A stretch of 64,000 nucleotides of DNA, from assembly GCA_048267305.1 (NCBI GenBank), contig JBLWXT010000017.1, forward strand, positions 1 to 64,000, written 5' to 3'. The translations under genes and the position numbers were made by a program. The stretch's first letter is position 1; each line of letters opens with the position of its first letter. A model generated the notes under the pieces. That model worked only from the letters and a program-made list of their open reading frames with translations. It ran no database searches and was not told where the DNA came from. Of this stretch, positions 18,676-27,531 are shown one piece after another. This DNA comes from Owenweeksia sp048267305. Lineage in GTDB: Bacteria; Bacteroidota; Bacteroidia; Flavobacteriales; Schleiferiaceae.

Positions 18676-20073
18676 TTAGTCTATCAGCATTCTCGCTTGG
18701 AAAATAGAACCTTCTTCCTCCATTTGAATTACATAGATCCCTTTAGGCAAGTGGGCTACTTCAAGGTCCAGGCCGGTGCCGGTTATACCGCCTAGTTGCT
18801 CAACAAGCTGCCCCGTGCTTGTGTAAATTCCTACTGTAGCATTAGTGGCTGAGCCTGAAAACTCAACATGACACTTCCCCTTGGCGGGATTGGGATAGAT
18901 ATTAAGAGTAGTTGAACTCAACTCTCCCATACTGAACTGGTTTATAAGTTTATAACAGGCTGAAGTATCTACACAGCCAGGGCTTGAAAGTACAACCGCA
19001 TAACTTTTACTAGTATCGGTAGGCATAAAGCTTTGCGTGGTTTTACCACTTAGTTTTATGTATGGAGGTCCGCACATCAGCCATTGATAGGCTACACCAC
19101 TTTGGTTTGCACTTAGCGTGGTGGTGGTTCTTGTTACGGCAAGGTCAAGTTTATTTACGGTAAGATTAATGGTGATAATAGAGTCGCAGCCGGCAGAACC
19201 CATTAATGTATCTACGTATGTACCTGTGCTGTCATAGGTGTTTCCCGCTGGTGAAAGGTAACTGTTGCAAGCCGTTTTGGTTAGGGTGATGTTACTTGTA
19301 TTGCCCTTCACTGTTATGGAGGCCCCTGTTACCCAATTTGAAGTGCTGCCGGTCAGGGCGAAGTTCTGAAGAGTACCGTTATAGCCGTTGCCGGAGCGAT
19401 CAGGAGCTGCAGTTAGTCCCGTGTTGGCTCCTCCTGCACTGCCCTGATTAAACTTATAGTAGGCTTGCAGTCCTGCTTCATTACCGCAAAATTCCGTGTT
19501 CATATTAGCCAACAACTGAGCAGGTGAGAGAGCAACATCCCAAATCCTTACTTCATCTATCTTCCCTTCAAAGGGAGTATTGCCACCTGTTACGCGTTGT
19601 CCAATAATTAAGTCACCACTTCCTGAAGGGGTATTAACTGTGGTTAATAAACCCGTACCTACTTGTATGCCATTGGCATACAAATAACCTGTTCCATTAT
19701 TCAAAACAAAGGCTACATGAGTCCATTGGCCTACGGCCACAGCATTGATAGAAGAGGATATGTTGGCATTTGTTCCACCCGAAATAAAAGACAATTTATT
19801 GCTAGGGGTTACTAAGAATGTGTTTCTCGAACCAACAGCATTTAGTCCGTAATCTAATATGGCCATATTTGCAGAAGGAGAGGAGCTGATATATATCCAG
19901 GCTTCAAAAGTTCTGTTGGCGGTACCCAATACTCCGGGGTAAGTAGTAGTTACGTTATCGTCAACTCCGTCAAAATGTAGGGCATTTTGAGCAAGGCCTG
20001 AATTAACAACACCAATCGTAAAGAACAGGGCTACTAAATTTTGTATAAAGTTTAATTTTCTCTTCATTTTCAA
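18676..20073 (-). CDS. T9SS-secreted LamG/concanavalin-like protein
   Basis: A 465-residue exported protein: N-terminal signal sequence ending around GLAQN, a LamG-like jelly roll at about residues 30-210 (NALHFDGVDDNV, FEAWIYI, GQWTHVAFVLNNGTGYLYAN, KIDEVRIWDVALS), a linker with Ser/Thr-rich beta segments, and a T9SS type A sorting domain starting at TLNIYPNPAKGK (about residue 390). LamG-like domains usually bind carbohydrate or protein surfaces; the ligand is unknown. The gene is convergent with the NarL-type operon and lies beyond its terminator. It is probably a cell-surface or released protein. Confidence 0.85.
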   Translation of the reverse strand: MKMKRKLNFIQNLVALFFTIGVVNSGLAQNALHFDGVDDNVTTTYPGVLGTANRTFEAWIYISSSPSANMAILDYGLNAVGSRNTFLVTPSNKLSFISGGTNANISSSINAVAVGQWTHVAFVLNNGTGYLYANGIQVGTGLLTTVNTPSGSGDLIIGQRVTGGNTPFEGKIDEVRIWDVALSPAQLLANMNTEFCGNEAGLQAYYKFNQGSAGGANTGLTAAPDRSGNGYNGTLQNFALTGSTSNWVTGASITVKGNTSNITLTKTACNSYLSPAGNTYDSTGTYVDTLMGSAGCDSIITINLTVNKLDLAVTRTTTTLSANQSGVAYQWLMCGPPYIKLSGKTTQSFMPTDTSKSYAVVLSSPGCVDTSACYKLINQFSMGELSSTTLNIYPNPAKGKCHVEFSGSATNATVGIYTSTGQLVEQLGGITGTGLDLEVAHLPKGIYVIQMEEEGSIFQARMLID

Positions 20074-20209
20074 AGGGTATTTGGTTTTGTGTAAGTACTA
20101 TATTGAGGCTTATCTTAAGATTCGTAACTAGCTAATTTAGGAGTCTTTTTTATTCCATACTTCAGAAAGCCGCCATTTTCTAACTAAAAACCCTCTTTTA
20201 CCATACAGT

Positions 20210-21376
20210 TTAATCAATTCCCCTTCTTATCATTTCCCTTTCTATAAGTTTTAGTTCACGGTTGGTTTGCCCTGCGGCAGAAGTATTTTCCTCAGCCCTG
20301 CGGATGAGGTAGGGAAGTGTTTTTTCGATAGGACCAAAGGGAAGGTATTTTACAACATTGTAGCCATCCTTGGCCAGGTTGAAGGAAAGATTGTCACTCA
20401 TGCCGTACAGTTGGCTAAACCAGATGTGAGGGCTGCTTTTCTCCACACCATGCTTTTTCATAAGCTCGGTAAGTTGCTGTGTACTCTGCTCATTGTGGCT
20501 GCCGGCCACCAAACACATGGATTCATGGTTGGCCAAACAAAATTCAATGGCCAAGTCATAATCGCGATCCGTAGCATCCTTATCGGGTTGTATCGGGGAT
20601 TTGTAGCCCATGTCATAAGCGCGCTCACGTTCTTTTTCCATATAGGCCCCGCGCACCAGCTTTACACCACTAAGGAAGTTTTCCTTCTCAGCTATGGCTT
20701 TTATCTCCTTCAGATAGTCCAGCCTGTCCCAGCGGTACATTTGCAGGGTATTAAATACCAAACAATTTTCACGGTTAAAGTGGCGCATCATTTCCAGTGC
20801 AAGGTCATCTATGGCCTTTTGTATCCAGCTTTCCTCGGCATCTATTAAAATCCCAATGTTGTTGTCGGCTCCCTTTTGGCAAATGTCCTTAATGCGCTGT
20901 TTTACTTTTAGATACTCAGCATTTTCCGCTTCGGTAAGTGCCTTGCCATCACTTATTTTATTTAAAAGCCCAAAACGAGCAATTCCCGTTAGCTTAAATA
21001 CAGCAAAGGGCACCCCTCCGTTTTTGGCTCCGTACTCAATGGTTTCAATGGTTTTGGCGGTAGTTTGGTCAAAGTCGCTCTCCGATTTTGCTCCCTCTAC
21101 CGAGTAATCCAAAATGGAATATACGCCATAGCTCTTGAGTTCATTGATGGTGGATTTACACTCGTCAATGGTTTCTCCACCTACAAACTGATCATAAACA
21201 GTACTTTTTACCATTCCCTTTATGGGTAAACCAATTTTCATGGCCAGGGCCGAAGACCATTTCCCAAAGGAAACCAGCTTTTGACTGGCCACCAGTTTAA
21301 ACAGCCAGTATGCCTTTTTTAGTTGGGTGTCGCTTTTAGTGACGAAGGCTGTTTTGGTATCTTCAAAATTTAGCAT
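20210..21376 (-). CDS. putA: proline dehydrogenase
   Basis: FAD-dependent oxidation of proline to pyrroline-5-carboxylate, peripheral to the inner membrane. The 388-residue protein is the monofunctional type and lacks the P5C dehydrogenase half of PutA. Recognisable segments are GVYSILDYSVEG near residue 93, AVFKLTGIARF, VKLVRGAYMEKERERA near residue 240 and the C-terminal YLPFGPIEKTLPYLIRRAEENT, the substrate/FAD-binding region of PRODH. It diverges from aroB with a 92 bp gap. A TATCTTTG box lies in that gap, upstream of this gene. The symbol putA is used for the domain only; prodh would suit equally. Confidence 0.9.
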   Translation of the reverse strand: MLNFEDTKTAFVTKSDTQLKKAYWLFKLVASQKLVSFGKWSSALAMKIGLPIKGMVKSTVYDQFVGGETIDECKSTINELKSYGVYSILDYSVEGAKSESDFDQTTAKTIETIEYGAKNGGVPFAVFKLTGIARFGLLNKISDGKALTEAENAEYLKVKQRIKDICQKGADNNIGILIDAEESWIQKAIDDLALEMMRHFNRENCLVFNTLQMYRWDRLDYLKEIKAIAEKENFLSGVKLVRGAYMEKERERAYDMGYKSPIQPDKDATDRDYDLAIEFCLANHESMCLVAGSHNEQSTQQLTELMKKHGVEKSSPHIWFSQLYGMSDNLSFNLAKDGYNVVKYLPFGPIEKTLPYLIRRAEENTSAAGQTNRELKLIEREMIRRGID

Positions 21377-21438
21377 AATAAATAGCGTGTTAAAATGGGA
21401 ACAACGTCTTTCCTACCTGATGGTTTTGTTATTTTGGC

Positions 21439-21446
21439 CAAAGATA
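21439..21446 (-). promoter_or_regulatory. candidate -7 box for proline dehydrogenase
   Basis: The minus strand reads TATCTTTG, an exact TAnnTTTG match, about 63 bp upstream of the start codon. The nearest TTG upstream is about 25 bp away, longer than the usual 19-21, so this is a weak call. Confidence 0.3.
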
Positions 21447-21468
21447 TTTCGAAATTAGATTCCTTTCC

Positions 21469-22512
21469 GTGCAAAACAACAATACCATATTTTTTGGTGA
21501 TGAAGCCTTCGCCAAACTTCAGGAAATTTTAGATAGTGGCAACTTCTCCAAAGTGTTTTTTCTGGCAGATGAAAACACACACGACAAGTGTCTTCCTTAT
21601 CTTCTTCAATCATTGGATGAGCTTCCGTATTACGAAGTGCTGGAAGTAGAGCCGGGTGAAGAGAGTAAATCAGCGGAAGTGCTGGTGCAGCTGTGGATGG
21701 CGATGTCTGAGCTTAAGGCTGATAGAGATTGTTTAATGGTTAATGTAGGGGGTGGGATGATTACCGACCTCGGTGGTTTTTTGGCGGGTACCTACTTGCG
21801 TGGTGTTTCTTTTGTAAATGTGCCCACCTCACTTTTGGCTATGGTAGATGCTTCCAGCGGAGGTAAAACAGGAATAAATCTCAATCACCTGAAAAATAGA
21901 GTAGGCTTATTTTTAAACCCATTGGCCACCTGCATATTGCCCGAGTTTTTAGAAACCCTCCCTTACCGGGAAAGGCGTAGCGGTTTTGCTGAGATGCTGA
22001 AACACGGACTTATTGCCGATGCTGGTTATTGGAATGAGTTGACCGAATTTGATATTGAAGAAGATATCCCCAACGAAGCCATGATTGCCCGTTCGGTAGA
22101 AATAAAGCAAAACATTGTTGCTCAGGATTTCCGCGAAAGCGGGATACGCAAAGCGCTAAACTTTGGACATACAATAGGCCACGCTATAGAAACCGCAAGC
22201 CTGGAAACCAGCAATCCCCTAATGCACGGGGAAGCCATTGCACTTGGGATGATAGCGGAAATATACCTCTCCGAAAAATACACGGCATTAGATCCTGAGG
22301 CAGCCAAGGCTTGTATTGAAAAGCTAAAGGCTATTTACCATGACGTTTCCTTTGATTTTGATACCGATTACCTCATTGAATTCATGCGCACCGATAAAAA
22401 GAATAAGAAATCTCAAATTCGTTTTTCGCTGTTGCGTGAAGTTGGTGAAGCCGTTGTGGATGTAAGTGTGAAGGAAGAGGGGATAAGGGAGGTGTTGGAA
22501 ACTCTCGGCTAA
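21469..22512 (+). CDS. aroB: 3-dehydroquinate synthase
   Basis: Second step of the shikimate pathway: DAHP to 3-dehydroquinate, using NAD and a metal. The 347-residue protein has VNVGGGMITDLGGFLAGTYLRG (glycine-rich NAD region), the substrate/metal segment VPTSLLAMVDASSGGKTGIN, and the metal ligands in FGHTIGHAIE and MHGEAIALGM. The start appears to be GTG at 21469; no ATG gives a sensible N-terminus. Another aromatic-pathway gene, aroA, lies 0.6 kb downstream on the same strand, so they may be co-regulated. Confidence 0.93.
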   Translation: MQNNNTIFFGDEAFAKLQEILDSGNFSKVFFLADENTHDKCLPYLLQSLDELPYYEVLEVEPGEESKSAEVLVQLWMAMSELKADRDCLMVNVGGGMITDLGGFLAGTYLRGVSFVNVPTSLLAMVDASSGGKTGINLNHLKNRVGLFLNPLATCILPEFLETLPYRERRSGFAEMLKHGLIADAGYWNELTEFDIEEDIPNEAMIARSVEIKQNIVAQDFRESGIRKALNFGHTIGHAIETASLETSNPLMHGEAIALGMIAEIYLSEKYTALDPEAAKACIEKLKAIYHDVSFDFDTDYLIEFMRTDKKNKKSQIRFSLLREVGEAVVDVSVKEEGIREVLETLG

Positions 22513-22517
22513 TAGCT

Positions 22518-22865
22518 TTGAGAAAAAGACCGGTCTTATTTCTCGCTATATTTCTCACCCTTTTAGTTGAGTTAGCTCTAATCGTTTTAGTTTATCAAGA
22601 AATTGGATTAGAAAGACTAGCAGTTCAAATAGGTCGACTGCTTATTCAAGTAATCTTGATTTTTCTCATTGTCTTTCAAAAATCCTCAATAGCTCTTTTT
22701 GTTTTAACGGCTTATCATTTCCTTTCAGGAATTCTTGGATTAATGGGATGTGATGACTGCAATTGGTTACAGTACACAATTACCCTATGTCATATTTGCA
22801 TTTCCTTGATTATTTATTTCCATGATATTATTGAGGAAAAGCTTTTGAATAGGAATGATGCGTGA
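22518..22865 (+). CDS. small multi-pass membrane protein of unknown function
   Basis: A 115-residue hydrophobic protein with three or four predicted membrane helices (for example PVLFLAIFLTLLVELALIVL, LIQVILIFLIVF and LFVLTAYHFLSGILGLM), a CDDC motif before the last helix, and an acidic-then-basic C-terminus. I do not recognise the family. It starts with TTG 5 bp after the aroB stop and could be read in the same transcript. The reading frame composition looks protein-like, but the lack of an ATG leaves some doubt about the start. Confidence 0.5.
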   Translation: MRKRPVLFLAIFLTLLVELALIVLVYQEIGLERLAVQIGRLLIQVILIFLIVFQKSSIALFVLTAYHFLSGILGLMGCDDCNWLQYTITLCHICISLIIYFHDIIEEKLLNRNDA

Positions 22866-23086
22866 TTTTTAGTGCGAATAATTGAACGCAGAGGGTTCAC
22901 ATAACAATAGTATGAATGCCAACACCCAAAGTGCGACCCCAGCCGGGGCCGAATGTTCAGAGGTGCCAAATCATTCTTTTTTTAAGAAATGCTGCTGGTA
23001 TTAAAAAAATCCTTGACAAACCACTATTATTGGGATTGGGCGAAAACCCTTTTCTTTGGTATATCTTAAAAAGCGGTGTTAGTCCA

Positions 23087-24313
23087 GTGGAAATTCTAAA
23101 ACTCTCCCATCCGTCCAAAAAAATTATTGGAAAAATACAGGTACCTGGCAGCAAGAGCGAAAGCAATCGTTTGCTACTGCTCAAGTATTTGTACTTCCCC
23201 AATTTAGATATTGGCCGCCTTTCGGATAGCCGCGATTCCATTTATATGGAACGGGGGCTTAATGAAAAAGGCGATGAAATAAACGTGGGCGATGCTGGTA
23301 CGGCCATGCGTTTTTTAACTGCTTTTTATGCCACTCAAAGCGGGAGAAAGGTGGTGCTATCCGGTACAGAACGCATGCATCAAAGGCCCATAGGTATTTT
23401 GGTAAATGCCTTACGGGAGTTGGGTGCCAATATTCAATACCTGGAAAAGGAGGGCTACCCACCACTAAAAATAACGGGTGCCGAATTAGAAGGCGGAACA
23501 CTGGAAATAGATGGTTCCGTAAGCAGTCAGTTTATAAGTGCCCTGATGATGATAGGTCCGGAAATGAAGCAGGGCCTACAATTGAAAATAAAAGGCTTTT
23601 CAGTATCTACTCCCTACATCTACCTCACGGCAAACCTTATGCGTAGGCTGGGTTTTGAGGTTTCGGTAAGCGGGGAAGAGGTTAGTATGCAACCGCTGAT
23701 TCCCAAACCGCAGTTAAGCTTCCCGGTAGAACCGGATTGGAGCGCGGCTTCCTATTGGTTTTTAATGGCACTTTTGGCCGAAAAGGCTGAGATATACTTA
23801 CCGGGCTTTCGTCAATATAGCTTGCAGGGCGATGCCTTTGTTAGCGGACTATTTGAACCCATTGGCGTAGAGTCACACTTTATAGGCAGCGGCTTTCGCC
23901 TGAAAAAGGGCGCGCAAACGCAGGAGCGGTTTTCGATGAACCTGATCCATAATCCCGATTTGGCACAAACGCTGGCGGTGGCTTTTGCAGCTAAAGGTAT
24001 CCCCGCAAGGATAAGTGGACTACAAACTTTGCGAATAAAGGAAACAGATAGGTTGGCAGCCCTTAAAACTGAACTGGAGAAAACGGGTGCTGTAATTGAT
24101 ATCGGTGATGATTATCTGGAAATAAAAAGTGGTCTTCAAAAGCTGGAAGGAATTACCTTCAACACTTATGAAGACCACCGTATGGCGATGTCTTTTGCGC
24201 CTTTGGCCTTGCTGGCCCCAATTTCAATTACTGATCCCGGAGTGGTGGCAAAGAGTTATCAAAGCTTTTGGGCCGACCTTGAAAAGGTGGGATTTAAACT
24301 TTCCAACGATTAA
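23087..24313 (+). CDS. aroA: 3-phosphoshikimate 1-carboxyvinyltransferase (EPSP synthase)
   Basis: Transfers enolpyruvyl from PEP to shikimate-3-phosphate. From a GTG at 23087 the protein is 408 residues, the normal Bacteroidota length. It begins MEILKLSHPSKKIIGKIQVP and runs into the conserved PGSKSESNR. Other landmarks are GDAGTAMRF, a shikimate-site segment ending DGSVSSQFISALMM, EPDWSAASYW, LRIKETDRLAAL and YEDHRMAMSFAPLAL. The same frame stays open upstream to an ATG at 22916, but the extra 57 residues look non-coding and match no part of the fold, so I prefer the GTG. The stop overlaps the convergent DUF2911 gene by 4 bp. Confidence 0.92.
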   Translation: MEILKLSHPSKKIIGKIQVPGSKSESNRLLLLKYLYFPNLDIGRLSDSRDSIYMERGLNEKGDEINVGDAGTAMRFLTAFYATQSGRKVVLSGTERMHQRPIGILVNALRELGANIQYLEKEGYPPLKITGAELEGGTLEIDGSVSSQFISALMMIGPEMKQGLQLKIKGFSVSTPYIYLTANLMRRLGFEVSVSGEEVSMQPLIPKPQLSFPVEPDWSAASYWFLMALLAEKAEIYLPGFRQYSLQGDAFVSGLFEPIGVESHFIGSGFRLKKGAQTQERFSMNLIHNPDLAQTLAVAFAAKGIPARISGLQTLRIKETDRLAALKTELEKTGAVIDIGDDYLEIKSGLQKLEGITFNTYEDHRMAMSFAPLALLAPISITDPGVVAKSYQSFWADLEKVGFKLSND

Positions 24314-24867
24314 TTCACCCGTTCAATGGGCACATTAATTTCTGTTTTATCCCAGGCCAATTTCATGATAATTGGAGTTCCATCTTCAATGGTAATGGTA
24401 AATTGTTCCACTACTTCCTCTGTTTCTTTTACAGGAATAGTAACGTTTAAAACATCATACTCAGCCTCACGGCTGGCGATACCCTCAAAATTTACCCCCC
24501 AGCCATAATCTTCACTGTTAAAAATCACCTGCCAATTGTGTTGGTTCGGAATGGTCCAAAGGGTATACTCACCTTTAGCTAGTTTTTTGCCGTTTACCAT
24601 GATGTCAGAATTGGTGGTAAAGGTGGTGGGCTCATTGGCTCCCGTTCTCCACACTTCTCTGTAAGGTACCAATCCCCCAAAAATCGGCCGACCTTTTTTT
24701 GATGGGCGGTTGTAAAAAACGTCAATTTCCAGATCGTTTTGTACAAAGGCAATCTCCTCCTCAGGGCTGAACTTCTTGGTATTGCTCTGAAGAACCTTAA
24801 AGCCAATAAACAGGATTACCCCAAGTCCTATCACGATTATGAGGAACCACTTTAAAAACTTATTCAT
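24310..24867 (-). CDS. DUF2911 family protein, membrane-anchored
   Basis: A 185-residue protein with one N-terminal membrane helix (WFLIIVIGLGVILFIGF), which likely anchors it in a membrane with the rest outside the cytosol. The body, from about residue 48, matches the DUF2911 family: VFYNRPSKKGR, VWRTGANEPTTF, LAKGEYTLWTIP and WQVIFN are its characteristic stretches. The biochemical role of the family is not known to me. The gene is convergent with aroA, with a 4 bp overlap of ends, and appears to be a single-gene unit. Confidence 0.75.
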   Translation of the reverse strand: MNKFLKWFLIIVIGLGVILFIGFKVLQSNTKKFSPEEEIAFVQNDLEIDVFYNRPSKKGRPIFGGLVPYREVWRTGANEPTTFTTNSDIMVNGKKLAKGEYTLWTIPNQHNWQVIFNSEDYGWGVNFEGIASREAEYDVLNVTIPVKETEEVVEQFTITIEDGTPIIMKLAWDKTEINVPIERVN

Positions 24868-24956
24868 TTTATATAGTTGTATGATTTGGCGATAAAGTTA
24901 AGAGATAAATTAACCCTGCCTATTGAGATGACCTTGGGTGCATATAAATATTGCCT

Positions 24957-25382
24957 TTAGAAAATCCATTGCTCCAGGGTCACGAGAGTATTTACTTTGG
25001 TACTGTCGTCAGTATGTGTCAGTTTAATGCGTGTATCCTCTATGGTGCTCACCTCCCACCTTTTTGAAAGGGCATCAATAGGTGGCTTGTCGCCATAACA
25101 AAATCTGAAGTACACTTTGGAGTATATCGTTTGTACGGAGTATGTGGTTTTAACATAGTAACCGGGGCTACTGTAATTAGAGGCCTTGTTTTCACCAAAA
25201 GAAAACATCCAGTCGTCAAAATCTGCTGATCGGTCTGCGCCCTCCACTTCAAACCGGGCAACAATATAGTGCTTGTTAGTTATGGCATTAATCAGCTTAT
25301 CAGAGGATATAATGCTGTTGTCTTCTTTTTTACAGGAGCTAATAACAAGAATTGATATAAGTATGGGAATAATGTATTTCAT
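24957..25382 (-). CDS. small lipoprotein of unknown function
   Basis: A 141-residue protein with a classic lipoprotein signal: MKYIIPILISILVISSC, where the cysteine would be lipidated. The mature part is mostly beta-strand-like and has no domain I recognise. A TAACTTTG box (minus strand, 25406-25413) lies about 24 bp upstream and may be its -7 promoter element. The gene stands alone between the DUF2911 gene and the outer-membrane barrel gene. Confidence 0.6.
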   Translation of the reverse strand: MKYIIPILISILVISSCKKEDNSIISSDKLINAITNKHYIVARFEVEGADRSADFDDWMFSFGENKASNYSSPGYYVKTTYSVQTIYSKVYFRFCYGDKPPIDALSKRWEVSTIEDTRIKLTHTDDSTKVNTLVTLEQWIF

Positions 25383-25491
25383 AGTTCAATCTTTATGACA
25401 AGGTGCAAAGTTAAACCCTGATAGATATGCTTTTTTTTGAAAATCATTGCACAAAGTCAAAAAAGGGAAGTATGGTTTTTTGTGGCTACGG

Positions 25492-27531
25492 TTAAAACTT
25501 CACCCTCATTTGTAGTTTCAATTCACTGATTTTATTTCCTTCTATCAGCTGGTTTCCACTGCTGATTTCATCTCTGTCGTAAAAGGTGGAGATGGCATAA
25601 CGTGCCTGTAAATCCATCCTTTGGGTGATTTCATAATTTGCCAATAGATAAAAGCGCGAAGAGCGGCCGTAGTAGGGGGGTATTGAAAATGCATAGGTAA
25701 TGTCATTTTCATAGGCGTAAATGCGGGCGTCATAACTGTCTGCATCTATAACCGCATAGCGGGCTGTAAGCCGCAGCGGGACTTTTTTTAACTGATAGCA
25801 CAAATCCTGAAAAACCACGAATCCACGGTCGTGCTGATCTTCCTGATCGTAAAAAGCATGCTCTACACGGCTGGCCATTTTTACTTGCTGTGATAGTGAG
25901 TAGGCCAAATGCAGGCGGAGCGTTGTTTTGGAGCGATCCACCAGTTTTCGGATTGGATCTTCACTATCGCTATTCGTCTCTTGTACTTCGTTTTTCAAAC
26001 GGATGTATCCTGAAAAGTAACGTGAAAAATTCATCTCGAGCTGAGTAAGCAGGTCTCTTCCCCGCGAAGGGGCATCCACACCAAACCGCAACCAACTAAA
26101 CCGGTAAATATCTGCGTATGACTTTAATAAAAAGATTCTGCTGAGTTGCCATTGGGTGCCGATATAAGTTCCCTTTTCGCCATAATTTCCGCTTTCTGCA
26201 AAGGGGGCATTAAATAAGGTGCGGTATTGCTTGTCAATATTCCTGTAAAGGAGGGTAAAGTAAAAGCCATCCGCAGGGTTACTTTGAAAACCAATACTTC
26301 CGGCCAGTTTTTGATGGTCATCAGCCGCCAGCTCTCCAAAAATGTTGAGGTTCCTGAAAAGGTAGTTGGCATCTATGGAAATATTTGTCAACTCATTCCC
26401 GCTAAAGCGGAATTTTTGATACAACTGTTTTCCGGGTTCTAAAGGTGTTTTCAATTGATAATTAACAACTGTGGTTCCAATCGAAAAGTTATTGGCTTTC
26501 AGGTTTACATTCCCGCCAAGGGATTGAAGGATATTGCCATTTTTATCTTCCAACTCATTAAGGGTGCGGTGCAGACCCGTGGTTTGTAATGAGCTTACAA
26601 AGTCCACTGTGCCGGTACTGTCGGAAACAATGCGGTTGGCATCAATTTTATTACTAGAGTAAAAAGCGCTTACATCAAGGGCATCAAAAAAGCGGTAGGT
26701 AGCTGCTGCACCTCTGAAAAATCGGTTTTCTTCGGAGCCGGTATAGGCTCTAAAGCCCGGAGCATAGCGTTTTATCTCTATCGCTTCCGCAGATTTACCA
26801 AAAGCCAGGCTACTCCATAGTGCCAGGCCCTGACCAAACTGGGCTTGATAATCACCGATGATAAACCTCTTCAAATTTCCATAATTACTGAGGGCCACAT
26901 GGCCCGCTAAAAAATCAACACCGGTTTTTTGATACGGGCCACCAAAGGGTTCTCCGGCATCTTGCTGAGCCACCAATCCTATGGAAAGATAATCGCGATA
27001 AGTCCACTTATAGCGGAGGTAAAGATTTTGGGGTGAGCCTAGATAGCCATTGTCCAGTGAATCAATAAAACCCTTGCGCTCCTGTAAAACCTGCGTTCCC
27101 CGCAGGATGATATCATTTCGCGAATAGCGCAAAACGTTTTTTAGCTTAAGATTAGGTACGGATTGTTGGGTGCTAAAGCTGAGATATGGAAGAATCTGCT
27201 CTATGGTTTCCTTGTCAAAACCCTTTACTGCCACAAGTTCATAAGGCGTGTAAATGGGCCCGGTGCGCCTGCGGTATTGCAATAGGTTATTGATTTGAAA
27301 AACGTTGAGATAGGGTATCTTTTCCAGATCCTCCACCTCACTAAAGTTGATTTCTATGGGGTTAGCTTTCAGTAGTTCCAGGTTTTCAGCAAGTTGAATC
27401 AGGTCGGTTTCTCCTTCCTCGTTTCCTTCGGCAATGGATTCTATTTCCATTTCCAGTTCGCCCTTATCGGGAACTTGTGCCAGCAGGCTCCCAAAGCCAT
27501 ACAGCAGTATGAATAGCGCTCTTTTCATCAA
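25492..27531 (-). CDS. helix-hairpin-helix plus outer-membrane beta-barrel protein
   Basis: A 679-residue exported protein. After a signal peptide (MMKRALFILLYGFGSLLAQ), residues about 56-118 form a ComEA-like tandem helix-hairpin-helix: the pattern LEKIPYLNVFQINNLLQYRR, GPIYTPYELVAVKGFD, TIEQILPYL matches the ComEA DNA-binding repeat. From about residue 160 to the end the sequence alternates aromatic and polar residues and ends in a short amphipathic strand (LKLQMRVKF), as in outer-membrane beta barrels. HhH domains normally bind DNA; whether this one does is unknown. The start overlaps the stop of the upstream barrel gene by 4 bp (ATGA), so both are made together. Confidence 0.75.
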   Translation of the reverse strand: MMKRALFILLYGFGSLLAQVPDKGELEMEIESIAEGNEEGETDLIQLAENLELLKANPIEINFSEVEDLEKIPYLNVFQINNLLQYRRRTGPIYTPYELVAVKGFDKETIEQILPYLSFSTQQSVPNLKLKNVLRYSRNDIILRGTQVLQERKGFIDSLDNGYLGSPQNLYLRYKWTYRDYLSIGLVAQQDAGEPFGGPYQKTGVDFLAGHVALSNYGNLKRFIIGDYQAQFGQGLALWSSLAFGKSAEAIEIKRYAPGFRAYTGSEENRFFRGAAATYRFFDALDVSAFYSSNKIDANRIVSDSTGTVDFVSSLQTTGLHRTLNELEDKNGNILQSLGGNVNLKANNFSIGTTVVNYQLKTPLEPGKQLYQKFRFSGNELTNISIDANYLFRNLNIFGELAADDHQKLAGSIGFQSNPADGFYFTLLYRNIDKQYRTLFNAPFAESGNYGEKGTYIGTQWQLSRIFLLKSYADIYRFSWLRFGVDAPSRGRDLLTQLEMNFSRYFSGYIRLKNEVQETNSDSEDPIRKLVDRSKTTLRLHLAYSLSQQVKMASRVEHAFYDQEDQHDRGFVVFQDLCYQLKKVPLRLTARYAVIDADSYDARIYAYENDITYAFSIPPYYGRSSRFYLLANYEITQRMDLQARYAISTFYDRDEISSGNQLIEGNKISELKLQMRVKF

